Positions 15,257-24,128 of a DNA stretch of 64,000 nt are shown one piece after another. The position numbers were made by a program, and so were the translations under genes. The notes below the pieces were generated by a model that saw only the letters and a list, made by a program, of their open reading frames with translations, was not told the origin of the DNA and did no database searches. Every line of letters begins with the position of its first letter. The first letter of the stretch is position 1. Source of the stretch: Oceanicaulis alexandrii DSM 11625 (lineage in GTDB: Bacteria > Pseudomonadota > Alphaproteobacteria > Caulobacterales > Maricaulaceae); the NCBI RefSeq assembly GCF_000420265.1, contig NZ_ATUP01000001.1, positions 868,001 to 932,000 of the forward strand. The letters are read 5' to 3'.

Positions 15257-17167
15257 CTACTGACAGGCGAGACACTCGTCATAATCCTTGGGAGCGGCGT
15301 CCCCCATGGCTTTGGACATCTCGTCTTTCTCGCCCGATCCCGCATAGGCGGCGCGCTGCACCGATTTGGAGCGGCAATAGTAGAGCGATTTGACGCCCTT
15401 CTCCCAAGCCGACCAATGCAGCATATGCAGATCCCATTTGTTCACATCACCTGGCAGGAACAGGTTCAGCGATTGAGCCTGGCAGATATAGGGCGAACGA
15501 TCAGCGGCGTGCTCGATGACCCAGCGCTGGTCGAGCTCGAACGCGGTCTTGAACACGTCTTTTTCAAGCTCATCGAGGCAATCCAGATGCTGGACCGAGC
15601 CTTCATGCTCGAGAATGGAAGACCAGATGGTCGGCGTGTTCTGCCCCTTCTCCTCCAGCACCTGTTCGAGATACGGGTTCTTGACGGTGAAGGAGCCTGA
15701 CAAGGTCTTGTGCGTGTAGACATTGGCCGGGATCGGCTCGATGCCTGCAGACGTGCCGCCGCAAATGATGGAGATCGACGCGGTCGGCGCGATCGCCAGC
15801 TTGTGAGAGAAGCGCGCCTTGACGCCGTTCTCGCCCGCATCGGGACAGGCGCCGCGCTCTTCAGCCAGCTTGACCGAGGCTTTGTCCGCGCCCTGGCGGA
15901 TATGCTGGAACATGCGCTTGTTCCAGGACTGGGCCATGGCGGATTCAAACGGCACGTTCAAACGCTGCAGGAAGGAGTGGAAGCCCATCAGCCCCAGACC
16001 GACGGAGCGTTCACGCGCGGCGGAGTACTTCGCGCGCTCCATCTCATCAGGCGCACGCTCGATGAAGTCCTGCAAGATATTGTCGAGGAAACGGAAGATA
16101 TCTTCGAGGAAACGCGGATCGTCTTTCCACTCGAGGAATTTCTCGGCGTTCAGAGAGGACAGGCAGCACACGGCCGTGCGGTCATTGCCCAGGTGGTCCA
16201 CGCCGGTCGGCAGGGTGATTTCCGAACACAGGTTGGACTGGCGCACCTTCAGACCCAGCTTGCGCTGGTGGGCGGGCATGTTGTTGTTCACGGTGTCGGA
16301 GAACAGGATGTACGGCTCGCCGGTCTGCAGGCGGACTTCCAGGATCTTCTGCCACAGCTTGCGAGCGTTGACGGTTTTCACCACCTCGCCGGACCGCGGG
16401 GAGATCAGCTCGAAGTCCTCATCCTTGGCGACGGCCTCCATGAACGCGTCAGACACGTTGAGGCCATGGTGAAGGTTGAGACTCTTGCGGTTGAAGTCGC
16501 CCGAGGGTTTGCGGATTTCGAGGAATTCCTCGATTTCCGGGTGGTGGATGTCCAGATACACCGCCGCCGAACCACGGCGCAGCGAGCCCTGGGAGATGGC
16601 GAGCGTCAGCGAATCCATCACACGGATGAAAGGAATGATGCCGGACGTCTGGCCGTTCTGACCGACCTTCTCGCCGATCGAGCGCACGCTGCCCCAATAG
16701 GTGCCGATGCCGCCGCCATTGGAAGCGAGCCAGACATTCTCGGTCCAGGTCGACACGATATCGCCCAGCGAATCGTCCACCGAGTTCAGGAAGCAGGAAA
16801 TGGGCAGGCCGCGATCCGCGCCGCCATTGGACAGCACCGGCGTCGCCGGCATGAACCACAGATTGGACATGTAATCATAAAGGCGCTGCGCATGTTCGAG
16901 ATCGTCGGCGTAAGCCGTCGAAACGCGCGCAAACATGTCCTGGTAGGATTCGCCGGGCAGCAGGTAACGGTCGACCAGAGTCTTCTTGCCGAAATCGGTC
17001 AGAAGCGCATCGCGCGAGGGGTCGATCTTAACCTTATCAACCAGTCGGAGCTGGACAGCTTTGGGCTTGCCGCGCAGGCTGGAAGCGGATTCCTGTGCAC
17101 GAGCTCCGGTAGCGTGGGCTTGGTCGAAAGGCGTCATCTCTACCCGCTCCATTTCAGCATCGCACAT
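15257..17167 (-). CDS. nrdA: Class Ia ribonucleotide reductase, alpha subunit
   Basis: Catalytic subunit that reduces ribonucleoside diphosphates. The 636-residue protein has all core residues: C125 in 'PISCF', N312, C314 and E316 in 'SNLCSEI', C335 in 'AVCCLSS', and the C-terminal shuttle pair in 'CLACQ'. It starts the barrel domain after only about 45 residues, so the N-terminal ATP-cone of E. coli NrdA is missing; overall dATP control must differ or sit elsewhere. ATGs at 17167, 17152 and 17137 are all possible starts; the last has 'ggag' nine bases before it. NrdR-box-like sites lie upstream at 17212-17258. Confidence 0.94.
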   Translation of the reverse strand: MCDAEMERVEMTPFDQAHATGARAQESASSLRGKPKAVQLRLVDKVKIDPSRDALLTDFGKKTLVDRYLLPGESYQDMFARVSTAYADDLEHAQRLYDYMSNLWFMPATPVLSNGGADRGLPISCFLNSVDDSLGDIVSTWTENVWLASNGGGIGTYWGSVRSIGEKVGQNGQTSGIIPFIRVMDSLTLAISQGSLRRGSAAVYLDIHHPEIEEFLEIRKPSGDFNRKSLNLHHGLNVSDAFMEAVAKDEDFELISPRSGEVVKTVNARKLWQKILEVRLQTGEPYILFSDTVNNNMPAHQRKLGLKVRQSNLCSEITLPTGVDHLGNDRTAVCCLSSLNAEKFLEWKDDPRFLEDIFRFLDNILQDFIERAPDEMERAKYSAARERSVGLGLMGFHSFLQRLNVPFESAMAQSWNKRMFQHIRQGADKASVKLAEERGACPDAGENGVKARFSHKLAIAPTASISIICGGTSAGIEPIPANVYTHKTLSGSFTVKNPYLEQVLEEKGQNTPTIWSSILEHEGSVQHLDCLDELEKDVFKTAFELDQRWVIEHAADRSPYICQAQSLNLFLPGDVNKWDLHMLHWSAWEKGVKSLYYCRSKSVQRAAYAGSGEKDEMSKAMGDAAPKDYDECLACQ

Positions 17168-17211
17168 CTGACCTGCGAGAGGCCGTTTTCCCGCGCGCTG
17201 CTTAAGAAAAA

Positions 17212-17258
17212 CCTATACATGGTGTGCGGCTTCCCCCGGAAACCGCAACATATAGTGC
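17212..17258 (-). promoter_or_regulatory. Pair of NrdR-box-like sites upstream of nrdA
   Basis: Two plus-strand 14-mers resemble the reverse complement of the NrdR box: 'gcaacatatagtgc' at 17245-17258 (11 of 14) and 'cctatacatggtgt' at 17212-17225 (9 of 14). They are 33 bases apart, close to three helical turns, which is the kind of spacing NrdR pairs show. They lie 45-91 bases before the nrdA start. Confidence 0.5.
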
Positions 17259-17338
17259 TTGGGTCGGGTCAGACCGTCAACGGGTCAAACCGGCCCCAAG
17301 CCGCTTTTTTAGTAAACAAAGTCCTACCAGAAAACGCT

Positions 17339-17372
17339 CCGGGCCCGGACTCGTTAAGGAGTCCGGGCCCGG
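17339..17372 (-). terminator. Long perfect hairpin after putA, probable terminator
   Basis: Two 14-base arms (17339-17352 and 17359-17372) pair perfectly around a six-base loop; the arms contain GGGCCC and a GANTC motif each. On the minus strand it is followed by 'agcgttttc', a short T run four bases past the stem, and it lies 62 bases beyond the putA stop. It may also insulate nrdA from putA transcription. Confidence 0.7.
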
Positions 17373-17434
17373 GGATAAATGCGGTTTCTTGTGGATATCT
17401 GGCGAGAGCGCCGATGCCCCTATTGGGGGTCGGG

Positions 17435-20400
17435 TTAACCCAAGGACAGAAGTTCGGGGTCCCCGCCCTGCGCCGCCACGTTAATGGTGACCGTATGCTC
17501 GGATGCGAACCGGTAGATATAGTGAGGGCCGCCCGCCTTGGGTCCGGTGCCCGACAGGCCTTCGCCGCCGAAAGGCTGCACGCCCACCACCGCACCGGTG
17601 ATGTTGCGATTCACATAGCAATTGCCCGCCGGAACGATCGCGCGCACGCGCTCGGCGAATCGATCCAGTCGGCTGTGCACGCCCAGGGTCAGCCCATAGC
17701 CCTTGTCAGCGAGCTGACGCGCCACGGCCTCAAGCTCTGACCGCTTGTAGCGCAGCACATGCATGATCGGTCCGAACTTCTCATCCGTCAGCTGATCCAT
17801 GGAGCTGATTTCGACCAGAGCCGGAGAGAAGAATCGCCCCTTGGCCGCCAGCTCACTACTCAGCGGCGCGCGGTGCAGCACCGTCGCCTCTGACGCCATG
17901 CGCTCCACATGGCTTTCGAGCATGGAATAGGCGTCCGCATCGATCACCGGGCCGATATCCGTGGCCGGATCCGCCGGATCGCCCAGTTTGAGCATATCCA
18001 TCGCGCCCTTCAGACCCTCGATCAGAAGATCGCCGATCTCGTCAGGGATCAGCAACAGGCGCAGCGCCGAGCAGCGCTGCCCGGCAGACCCGAAAGCGGA
18101 AAGAATCGCATCGTCGATCACCTGTTCGTGCAAGGCTGACGTATCAACGAACAGACCGTTGAGGCCGCCCGTCTCGGCGATCAGCGGCACGATCGGGCCG
18201 TCCTTGGCCGCCAGCGTCCGGTTGATGATGCGCGCCACATCGGTAGAGCCGGTGAAGGCCACGCCATCCACACCCGGCAGTCCGGTCAGCGCCGCGCCGA
18301 TCTTGCCGTCGCCGGGAATCAGATGCAGCACGCCTTCCGGCAAGCCCGCCTCGAGATAGAGTTTGACCGCTTCAAACGCGATCAGCGGGCTTTGCTCGGC
18401 AGGTTTGGCCAGCACGCTATTGCCCGCCGCCAGAGCCGCCGCCACCTGACCGGTGAAGATCGCCAGCGGGAAATTCCACGGACTGATGCAGACAAAGACG
18501 CCGCGACCGCCCAGGCCCAGATGGTTGGTCTCGCCCGCCGGACCCGGCATGCGCACAGGCTCACCGAACTTGGTCTCCGCCTCGACAGCGTAGTAACGCA
18601 GGAAGTCTACGGCTTCGCGCACTTCCGCGACGCCGTCCAGCAAGGTCTTGCCGGTTTCCCGCGCCATCAGGGCGAGCAGGCGATCCGTATTCGCTTCCAG
18701 CGCATCAGCCATATCGCGCAGGATTGTCGCGCGCGCTGGTCCGCCCCTGGCGTTCCAGCCCGGTTGGGCCTCACGCGCGGCCTTATACGCGCGCTCCACA
18801 TCCTCTTCCGTGGATTCATGCAAGGTCGCGACCTGAAAGCTCTCATCGGCCGGGCTCGTCATCGGCGCGCCCCAATCGGTCAGCGCCTGGCCATTGATGA
18901 TCGGCCCACACGGATAGGGCGCATCGGCGTCAAACGCCTCCTGAGCGTCCGCCAAGCGGTCCCGCACCGCCGACTGCGTCAGATCCATGCCCTTGGAGTT
19001 CAAGCGCGCCGGACCATAGAGCTTGGGCGGAATGGAGATGAACGGGTGCCGGTCCAGAGTCGGAGCCGCCTTGAACGGGCCGCCGGCCACATCCGCTGCA
19101 GGCACGTCTTCATCCAGGAACGCGTTGACGAACGAGGTGTTCGCCCCGTTTTCCAGAAGGCGCCGCACCAGATACGGCAACAGGTCTTCATGACTGCCTA
19201 CTGGCGCATAGACGCGCACATTGCCCAAATCAGGGAACGCTTGGGCGGCGGCAGCGTAAAGCGGCTCGCCCATGCCGTGCAGACGCTGGAACTCATAAGG
19301 TGGGTTGCCAGTCTCGGCTGCAATCTGACGCACCGCGCACAGGGTGTGAGCGTTATGCGTGGCGAATTGCGAGAAGATGGCGTCCGGCGCCGCCAACATC
19401 AGACGCGCACAGGCCAGATAGTTGAGATCGGTCGCCGGCTTGGTGGTCCAGACCGGAAAATCGGGCTGACCGTTCATCTGGGCGAATTTGATCTCGGTAT
19501 CCCAATAGGCGCCTTTCACCAGACGCACCATGAAACGGCGCCCGCAATCCTGGCCGAGCTCGATCAGCTTCTGCAGCACTGCGGAGGCGCGCTTTTGATA
19601 GGCCTGGATCACAATGCCGAGGCCATCCCAGCCCGCCAGGGACGGATCGCGCGCCAGCCGGTCGAATATCTTCAGCTGAATGACCAGACGATCACTCTCT
19701 TCCGCGTCCAGGCTGAAGCCCAGATCAGCGGCTTTCGCCGCTTGCGCCAGCTCCAGCGCGCGCGGATAGAGCTCGTCCATCACCTGGTCTTGCTTGACCG
19801 CCTGATACCGCGGGTGCAGCGCCGTCAACTTGACGCTCACACCATCCACATCCTCCACGCCGCCGGTCTGACGCTTGGCGGCGACGACCTTGATGGCTTC
19901 ACGGTATTTCTGCAGATAACGCTGGGCGTCAGCATCGGTGCGCGCACCTTCACCCAGCATGTCAAAGCTGAAGAGCGGCTTGATCGACCCGTAAGTTTTC
20001 CAGTTTCGACCGCGTTTGATCGCGCCCTCGATATTGCGGCCGAGTACAAACTGCTCTCCCAGAATGCCCATAGCGCGACGCGTGGCGGTGCGGATGACCG
20101 GCTCTCCGAGCCGGCTGGCCATTTGCTTGAAGTACTCGCCGGGGTTTTTCTGAGCGCCCTTGTCCACCTTCAGGATGGAGCCGGTCATCATCAGACCCAG
20201 CGTGGAGGCGTTGACCAGCCAGTTATCGGACTTCCAGGCGTGTTCGACCCAGGCCCCTGATCCGATCTTTTCGGCGATCAAAGCGTCAGCGGTCTCGGCG
20301 TCAGGCACGCGCAACAGGGCTTCGGCCAGGCACATCAGCGCCAGGCCTTCTTTATTGCTGAGACCAAATTCTTGCAGGAAGCTTTCCATCAACCCGCCGC

Positions 20401-20578
20401 CATGACGGGTGGCGCGGGCGCGCTCGACCAGATCGACCGCCTCGTCGCTCGCCGCCTGGCGCGCTTGCGGGCTGAGGCCCACCGCGTCGTCCAGCAGGCG
20501 GGCCGCCTGACGTTCATCAGCGAATTTCTCGCCGTCCAGAACATCCCAATCGATGTTTACATCTGTCCAATCGCGCAT
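17435..20578 (-). CDS. putA: Bifunctional proline dehydrogenase / glutamate semialdehyde dehydrogenase
   Basis: Oxidises proline to glutamate in two steps, feeding electrons to quinone at the membrane. The 1047-residue protein starts directly with the helical arm, with no ribbon-helix-helix DNA-binding domain, so unlike E. coli PutA it should not repress its own gene. The FAD-binding proline dehydrogenase barrel covers roughly 150-440, with 'VKLTALHPRY' and 'RFMVRLVKGAYWD'. The aldehyde dehydrogenase part covers roughly 540-1000, with the catalytic 'AETGGLNG' glutamate and 'GSAGQRCSALR' cysteine. A six-base-stem hairpin lies 27 bases before the ATG. It is monocistronic and ends at a strong hairpin. 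Confidence 0.95.
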   Translation of the reverse strand: MRDWTDVNIDWDVLDGEKFADERQAARLLDDAVGLSPQARQAASDEAVDLVERARATRHGGGLMESFLQEFGLSNKEGLALMCLAEALLRVPDAETADALIAEKIGSGAWVEHAWKSDNWLVNASTLGLMMTGSILKVDKGAQKNPGEYFKQMASRLGEPVIRTATRRAMGILGEQFVLGRNIEGAIKRGRNWKTYGSIKPLFSFDMLGEGARTDADAQRYLQKYREAIKVVAAKRQTGGVEDVDGVSVKLTALHPRYQAVKQDQVMDELYPRALELAQAAKAADLGFSLDAEESDRLVIQLKIFDRLARDPSLAGWDGLGIVIQAYQKRASAVLQKLIELGQDCGRRFMVRLVKGAYWDTEIKFAQMNGQPDFPVWTTKPATDLNYLACARLMLAAPDAIFSQFATHNAHTLCAVRQIAAETGNPPYEFQRLHGMGEPLYAAAAQAFPDLGNVRVYAPVGSHEDLLPYLVRRLLENGANTSFVNAFLDEDVPAADVAGGPFKAAPTLDRHPFISIPPKLYGPARLNSKGMDLTQSAVRDRLADAQEAFDADAPYPCGPIINGQALTDWGAPMTSPADESFQVATLHESTEEDVERAYKAAREAQPGWNARGGPARATILRDMADALEANTDRLLALMARETGKTLLDGVAEVREAVDFLRYYAVEAETKFGEPVRMPGPAGETNHLGLGGRGVFVCISPWNFPLAIFTGQVAAALAAGNSVLAKPAEQSPLIAFEAVKLYLEAGLPEGVLHLIPGDGKIGAALTGLPGVDGVAFTGSTDVARIINRTLAAKDGPIVPLIAETGGLNGLFVDTSALHEQVIDDAILSAFGSAGQRCSALRLLLIPDEIGDLLIEGLKGAMDMLKLGDPADPATDIGPVIDADAYSMLESHVERMASEATVLHRAPLSSELAAKGRFFSPALVEISSMDQLTDEKFGPIMHVLRYKRSELEAVARQLADKGYGLTLGVHSRLDRFAERVRAIVPAGNCYVNRNITGAVVGVQPFGGEGLSGTGPKAGGPHYIYRFASEHTVTINVAAQGGDPELLSLG

Positions 20579-21209
20579 GGTCGAAAGCCTCTCGAACCCA
20601 GAGCGGCCGGCGCATCCGGCCCTGTCGAAAATGACAATGCTTGCTCAGGCCATAGAATTCAAGCCCCGCTATACGAAATCAGTATAAGTCCGCACAGCAC
20701 CGCATTGCAGCATGACTGAATAGAATTTATTTTGAGCTGAAAACATGTAAGTTGATTTCAGTAATATCGACTACAGAACACCCTTCAACCCTGAAGTCTC
20801 AGCTTTACTTCACCGCAGATTTTAATGGCAGCAATCCTGAATGCGCCACATTTCCCAATCGAAATTTTCTATTTCAATCAATTCGCAAGTCTTTGTATAG
20901 TTTGATAAATCTATTTATCTCAACGTATATACAAAGGAATTACATCCGGTTTTCCGCGCGAAATCTGCAAAGTCTGACTTTTTGACCGGGCGCCTCCTGC
21001 TGACACGTCCTTCTTTGAAGATTTCATCCCTCGCCTGCGCTGCGTTGCGCGAACGCAGACAAAGCTTGCTCACATCACCAACGACCGAACGCAATCATCG
21101 TTCCACGACACATCCGGAAGATCGGCTGAAAGGCCCCGAGCAAGAGCGTCTGGCGCCGACAGGACTTCGACAAACGGGTAAAACACGCTAAACCGGCGCG
21201 AAGAGTCAC
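20579..21209. other. AT-rich intergenic region between putA and a glycosyltransferase gene
   Basis: This 631-base gap is the only one longer than 300 bases. Roughly 20700-20945 is clearly richer in A+T than the rest of the window. It must hold the divergent promoters of putA and the GT4 gene. I see a hairpin (GGCCGG/CCGGCC, 20605-20621) in the putA leader and a nested palindrome at 20891-20936. Short open frames at 20752 and 20982 have no recognisable sequence and look like chance. No RNA gene was recognised. Confidence 0.6.
20891..20936. repeat. Nested palindrome in the putA-GT4 intergenic region
   Basis: Perfect nine-base outer arms CTTTGTATA (20891-20899) and TATACAAAG (20928-20936) enclose a perfect seven-base palindrome GATAAAT-ct-ATTTATC (20904-20919). 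The two dyads differ in centre by only two bases. The element is AT-rich and could bind a regulator or extrude as a cruciform. No T run follows, so it does not look like a terminator. Confidence 0.6.
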
Positions 21210-22325
21210 ATGGTTCTGGAGATCCATCCCATGGAGGAAAGCGCTCCGCTGCGCATACTGCTCGTCACCGATGCGTGGGAGCCTCAGGTCAACGGCGTCG
21301 TGCGGACGCTTTCACGCACCGTGGAAGAGTGCCGCGCCATGGGCCATGAGGTGGAGGTGATTCACCCCGGCCTCGGCTTCAAGACCTTCCCCCTGCCGAC
21401 CTACCCCGAAATCAAGATGGCGGTCGGCGCGCGCAAGGACCTGGAAGCCCGGTTCAAGGCGTTCGAGCCCGAGGCGATTCACATCGCCACCGAAGGCTCG
21501 CTGGGCCAGGCCGCACGGGCGATCTGTCTGAAGTGGAAGCTGCCCTTCACCACGAGCTATCACACCAAGTTCCCCGAATATGTGAATGCGCGCCTGCCGT
21601 TCATTCCGATCTCGGCAGGCTATTGGTTCATGCGGCGCTTCCACAATTCGGGTAACCGGCTGATGGTCGCCACCCCGTCCATGCGCGACATGCTGACCGA
21701 GCGCGGCTTCAACAACATCACCCCCTGGGCGCGGGGCGTGGACACTGAACTCTTCCACCCTGACAAGCGCCATATGGGCGGGGAAAGCGTCTATGAAGGA
21801 CTTCAGGGTCCGATCTTCGTCTATATCGGCCGCGTGGCCGTCGAGAAGAACATCGAATCCTTCCTCGACCTCGACCTGCCCGGCACAAAGGTCATCGTCG
21901 GTCCCGGCCCGCAGCTTGAAGAACTGAAGAAAAAATATCCCGAAGTCGTCTTCACCGGCAACAAGTCCGGCGACGAACTGGCGCGTCACTTTGCAGACGC
22001 CGACGTCATGGTCTTCCCCAGCTTCACCGATACCTTCGGACTGGTGATTCTGGAATCCATGGCGACCGGCACCCCGGTCGCCGCCTATGTGGCGAACGGG
22101 CCCAAGGACATCATCCCTGGCTCCAAGGCGGGCTCAGTCAATGACGATCTGAAAACCGCATGCCTTGAGGCGCTGGAGATGAAGCGCGAAGACTGCCGCG
22201 CCTACGCCGAGAAATACTCCTGGCGGTCATGCGCGGAAGAGTTCGTGCAGAACCTGAAACCCCAACCTCGCCCCGAGCGACGCCGGTTCTGGCGCCGCCT
22301 GCGCCGGCTGGGCCGCCGCGGCTGA
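21210..22325 (+). CDS. GT4 family glycosyltransferase (GT-B fold, MgtA/PimB-like)
   Basis: A 371-residue retaining glycosyltransferase of the GT4 family, probably acting at the inner face of the membrane on a lipid acceptor. The N-terminal acceptor domain has 'VTDAWEPQVNGVVRTL' and the mid-region 'TSYHTKFPEYV'. The donor domain has 'YIGRVAVEKNI' and the E-x7-E type 'FGLVILESMATGTPV'. The last 15 residues are strongly basic (Arg-rich), which suits membrane association. Relatives make mannosyl or sulfoquinovosyl lipids, so the sugar cannot be fixed. A second start at 21231 is possible. A bidirectional terminator follows. Confidence 0.85.
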   Translation: MVLEIHPMEESAPLRILLVTDAWEPQVNGVVRTLSRTVEECRAMGHEVEVIHPGLGFKTFPLPTYPEIKMAVGARKDLEARFKAFEPEAIHIATEGSLGQAARAICLKWKLPFTTSYHTKFPEYVNARLPFIPISAGYWFMRRFHNSGNRLMVATPSMRDMLTERGFNNITPWARGVDTELFHPDKRHMGGESVYEGLQGPIFVYIGRVAVEKNIESFLDLDLPGTKVIVGPGPQLEELKKKYPEVVFTGNKSGDELARHFADADVMVFPSFTDTFGLVILESMATGTPVAAYVANGPKDIIPGSKAGSVNDDLKTACLEALEMKREDCRAYAEKYSWRSCAEEFVQNLKPQPRPERRRFWRRLRRLGRRG

Positions 22326-22347
22326 TCAGTTGGGCCATCCTGAACAC

Positions 22348-22380
22348 AAAAAAGGCTGGAGCAATGCTCCAGCCTTTTTT
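22348..22380 (+). terminator. Bidirectional Rho-independent terminator
   Basis: A perfect stem GGCTGGAG/CTCCAGCC with loop CAATG is flanked by six A on the left and six T on the right, so it works on both strands. It separates the GT4 gene (plus, ends 22325) from the DUF4167 gene (minus, ends 22402). Confidence 0.95.
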
Positions 22381-22401
22381 CGTGCGTCAAACCCCAAGGG
22401 T

Positions 22402-23016
22402 TCAGGCAGCCTCTCCGGCGTCCTTGGATGAGCGTTTCTCACCCTCGCCGTCAGCCGCGTCCAGAGCTTTCTGGGCGTCCACATCCGCTTTCGGGCGGCG
22501 GGTGCGCGTGCGCTTTTTCGGCTTCTCTTCGGTCGAAGGCTGGCTGTCGCCCTCTTCAGACGGCGTTGCAGACGAAGCGCCCGCGCTCTCAGGGTCAACC
22601 ACCTGCAGCGGGTCATCACTGCCGGTCGGTTCGTCCCGGCGACGACGACCGCGCGGACGGCGCTGACGTGGCGACTCTTCGCTCTGCGCCGCACCTGAAT
22701 TGTCAGAGCCGGTTTCGTTCTGCGTCTCGGCCGCATCGTCAGCGCCGTCAGCATCGTCCTGGTTGCCGTTATTATCCTCACGCTCATCGCGCTTGGGCTG
22801 GTTGGCCTGAACGATCCGCAGATAATGCTCGGCGTGCTGGTAATAGTTTTCAGCCATCACCCGATCCCCGGCGGACGAGGCGTCGCGGGCGAGCTGCATG
22901 TATTTGTCGTAGATATGAGAGGGGGCGCCCCGAACTTTTACGTCCGGCCCATTGCTCTCATATGAGCGGTTGCTGGGCGATCCGGGCTTTCGCCCTCGTC
23001 CGCGTTGACGCTTCAT
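22402..23016 (-). CDS. DUF4167 domain protein
   Basis: A 204-residue protein of unknown function. Residues 1-75 hold the conserved DUF4167 domain: a basic start 'MKRQRGRGRKPG', a polar linker, then 'VRGAPSHIYDKYMQLARDA' and 'MAENYYQHAEHYLRIV'. The rest is low-complexity, first acidic and then with Arg-rich clusters (for example 'RQRRPRGRRRR'), suggesting a disordered, possibly RNA-binding tail. The frame extends to 23067 but the ATG at 23016 matches the family start. Its position next to prmC and prfA is conserved in Alphaproteobacteria, hinting at a translation-related role. Confidence 0.88.
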   Translation of the reverse strand: MKRQRGRGRKPGSPSNRSYESNGPDVKVRGAPSHIYDKYMQLARDASSAGDRVMAENYYQHAEHYLRIVQANQPKRDEREDNNGNQDDADGADDAAETQNETGSDNSGAAQSEESPRQRRPRGRRRRDEPTGSDDPLQVVDPESAGASSATPSEEGDSQPSTEEKPKKRTRTRRPKADVDAQKALDAADGEGEKRSSKDAGEAA

Positions 23017-23270
23017 GTTCAAGAACCTGATCTCTTTTCGGGTTGTTGATACCATTGAGGCCGACACGACACCGCGAAATTCGCGTCTATCGGCGCGAGC
23101 GCAACCAAGATTGCGTCCGAACTCGATAGCGTGTGGGCCGATCGGTCAGCGGGGCGCTCGGTAATCGCGTCAGGACAGCCCCTGCCCCGACATGCATCAC
23201 CCGCTGGACTTGTCCGCACCCTAGACGCAGGTGCAGGCAGATTCCAACACTTTTCTGCACGCACATGCGC

Positions 23271-24128
23271 TCAGAGTGGAAAGTTCAGGCTGACAACCCG
23301 GTCATTGCCGGCCAAATCCTTCAAGATGCAGACCTCTTGAGCGCCGGCTTCACGCGCCGCCTGCAGCGCCATGGCCCCTTGATCGTACCCGATCTCGAAC
23401 AAAGCCAACCCGCCAGGCTTCAATAATCGCGCGGCCTCGGCGAACAGATTCGGATATGGACCGAATCCGGTCACGCCGCCGTCAAGCGCTAACCGAGGCT
23501 CGAAAACCCGGACTTCCGGCTCCAGTGTCTCAAGCACATCGGTCGCGATATAGGGCGGGTTTGACACCACCAGATCAAAAGCGTCCGATACGCCATCCGC
23601 CCAATTGCCTGTTTGAAAACGTACACGGTCAGTCAATTGCGTGCGCACGGCATTCTCCGCCGCGACCTTGAGCGCCGCTTCGCTGAGATCGGTGGCCAAA
23701 CCCGAGGCGTTCGGAAATTCGCTCAACAAAGCCAGAATGATCGCGCCCGACCCCGTCGCAATGTCCAGAATCCGCAAGGGCGCCGACCGATCCGGAAAAG
23801 CGGCGAGCGCCGCCTCGATCACGGTCTCGGTGTCCGCACGCGGGGTCAGCACGTCGCGGGTGACTTTCAGCTCGAGCGTCCAGAAGGGCTGCGTGCCGAG
23901 GATATGCGACAACGGTTCGCGCTGTTCGCGGCGCGATACCAACGCGTCAAACTGCGCGCGCTCTTCAGCCGGCATGGGCTGCGTCATCTCGGTGAGCAGT
24001 CGCGCCGGGCTCAGATCGCTGGCCGCAAGCAGCAATCGCCGCGCTTCATCCGCCGCATCATCCAGCCCCGCCGCGCCTAACCGCTCAGCGGCGGCGCGCA
24101 AATGCGCAGCCCGGGTCACCTCGCTCAA
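23271..24128 (-). CDS. prmC: Release factor glutamine methyltransferase
   Basis: Methylates the glutamine of the GGQ motif in release factors, using SAM. The 285-residue protein has the N-terminal helical domain, the SAM-binding '[10 protein letters not shown]' at 121-130 and the catalytic NPPY at 190-193. Its start overlaps the prfA stop codon by 4 bases (ATGA), so enzyme and substrate are translated from the same mRNA. Confidence 0.95.
   Translation of the reverse strand: MSEVTRAAHLRAAAERLGAAGLDDAADEARRLLLAASDLSPARLLTEMTQPMPAEERAQFDALVSRREQREPLSHILGTQPFWTLELKVTRDVLTPRADTETVIEAALAAFPDRSAPLRILDIATGSGAIILALLSEFPNASGLATDLSEAALKVAAENAVRTQLTDRVRFQTGNWADGVSDAFDLVVSNPPYIATDVLETLEPEVRVFEPRLALDGGVTGFGPYPNLFAEAARLLKPGGLALFEIGYDQGAMALQAAREAGAQEVCILKDLAGNDRVVSLNFPL

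Noticed and set aside
17301-17320. Short hairpin with T run (CGGC/GCCG then CTTTTTT) on the plus strand
   Set aside because: The stem is only four bases and no plus-strand gene precedes it.
15710-17740. 676-codon open frame antisense to nrdA
   Set aside because: It mirrors the codon pattern of nrdA on the other strand in high-GC DNA, has no recognisable domain, and nrdA is certain.
18323-20260. 645-codon open frame antisense to putA
   Set aside because: Rich in Arg, His and Gln as expected for a frame opposite a GC-rich gene; no domain or ribosome site.
20752-21191. Small plus-strand frames in the putA-GT4 gap
   Set aside because: No family likeness, no ribosome site, and the AT-rich part looks regulatory.
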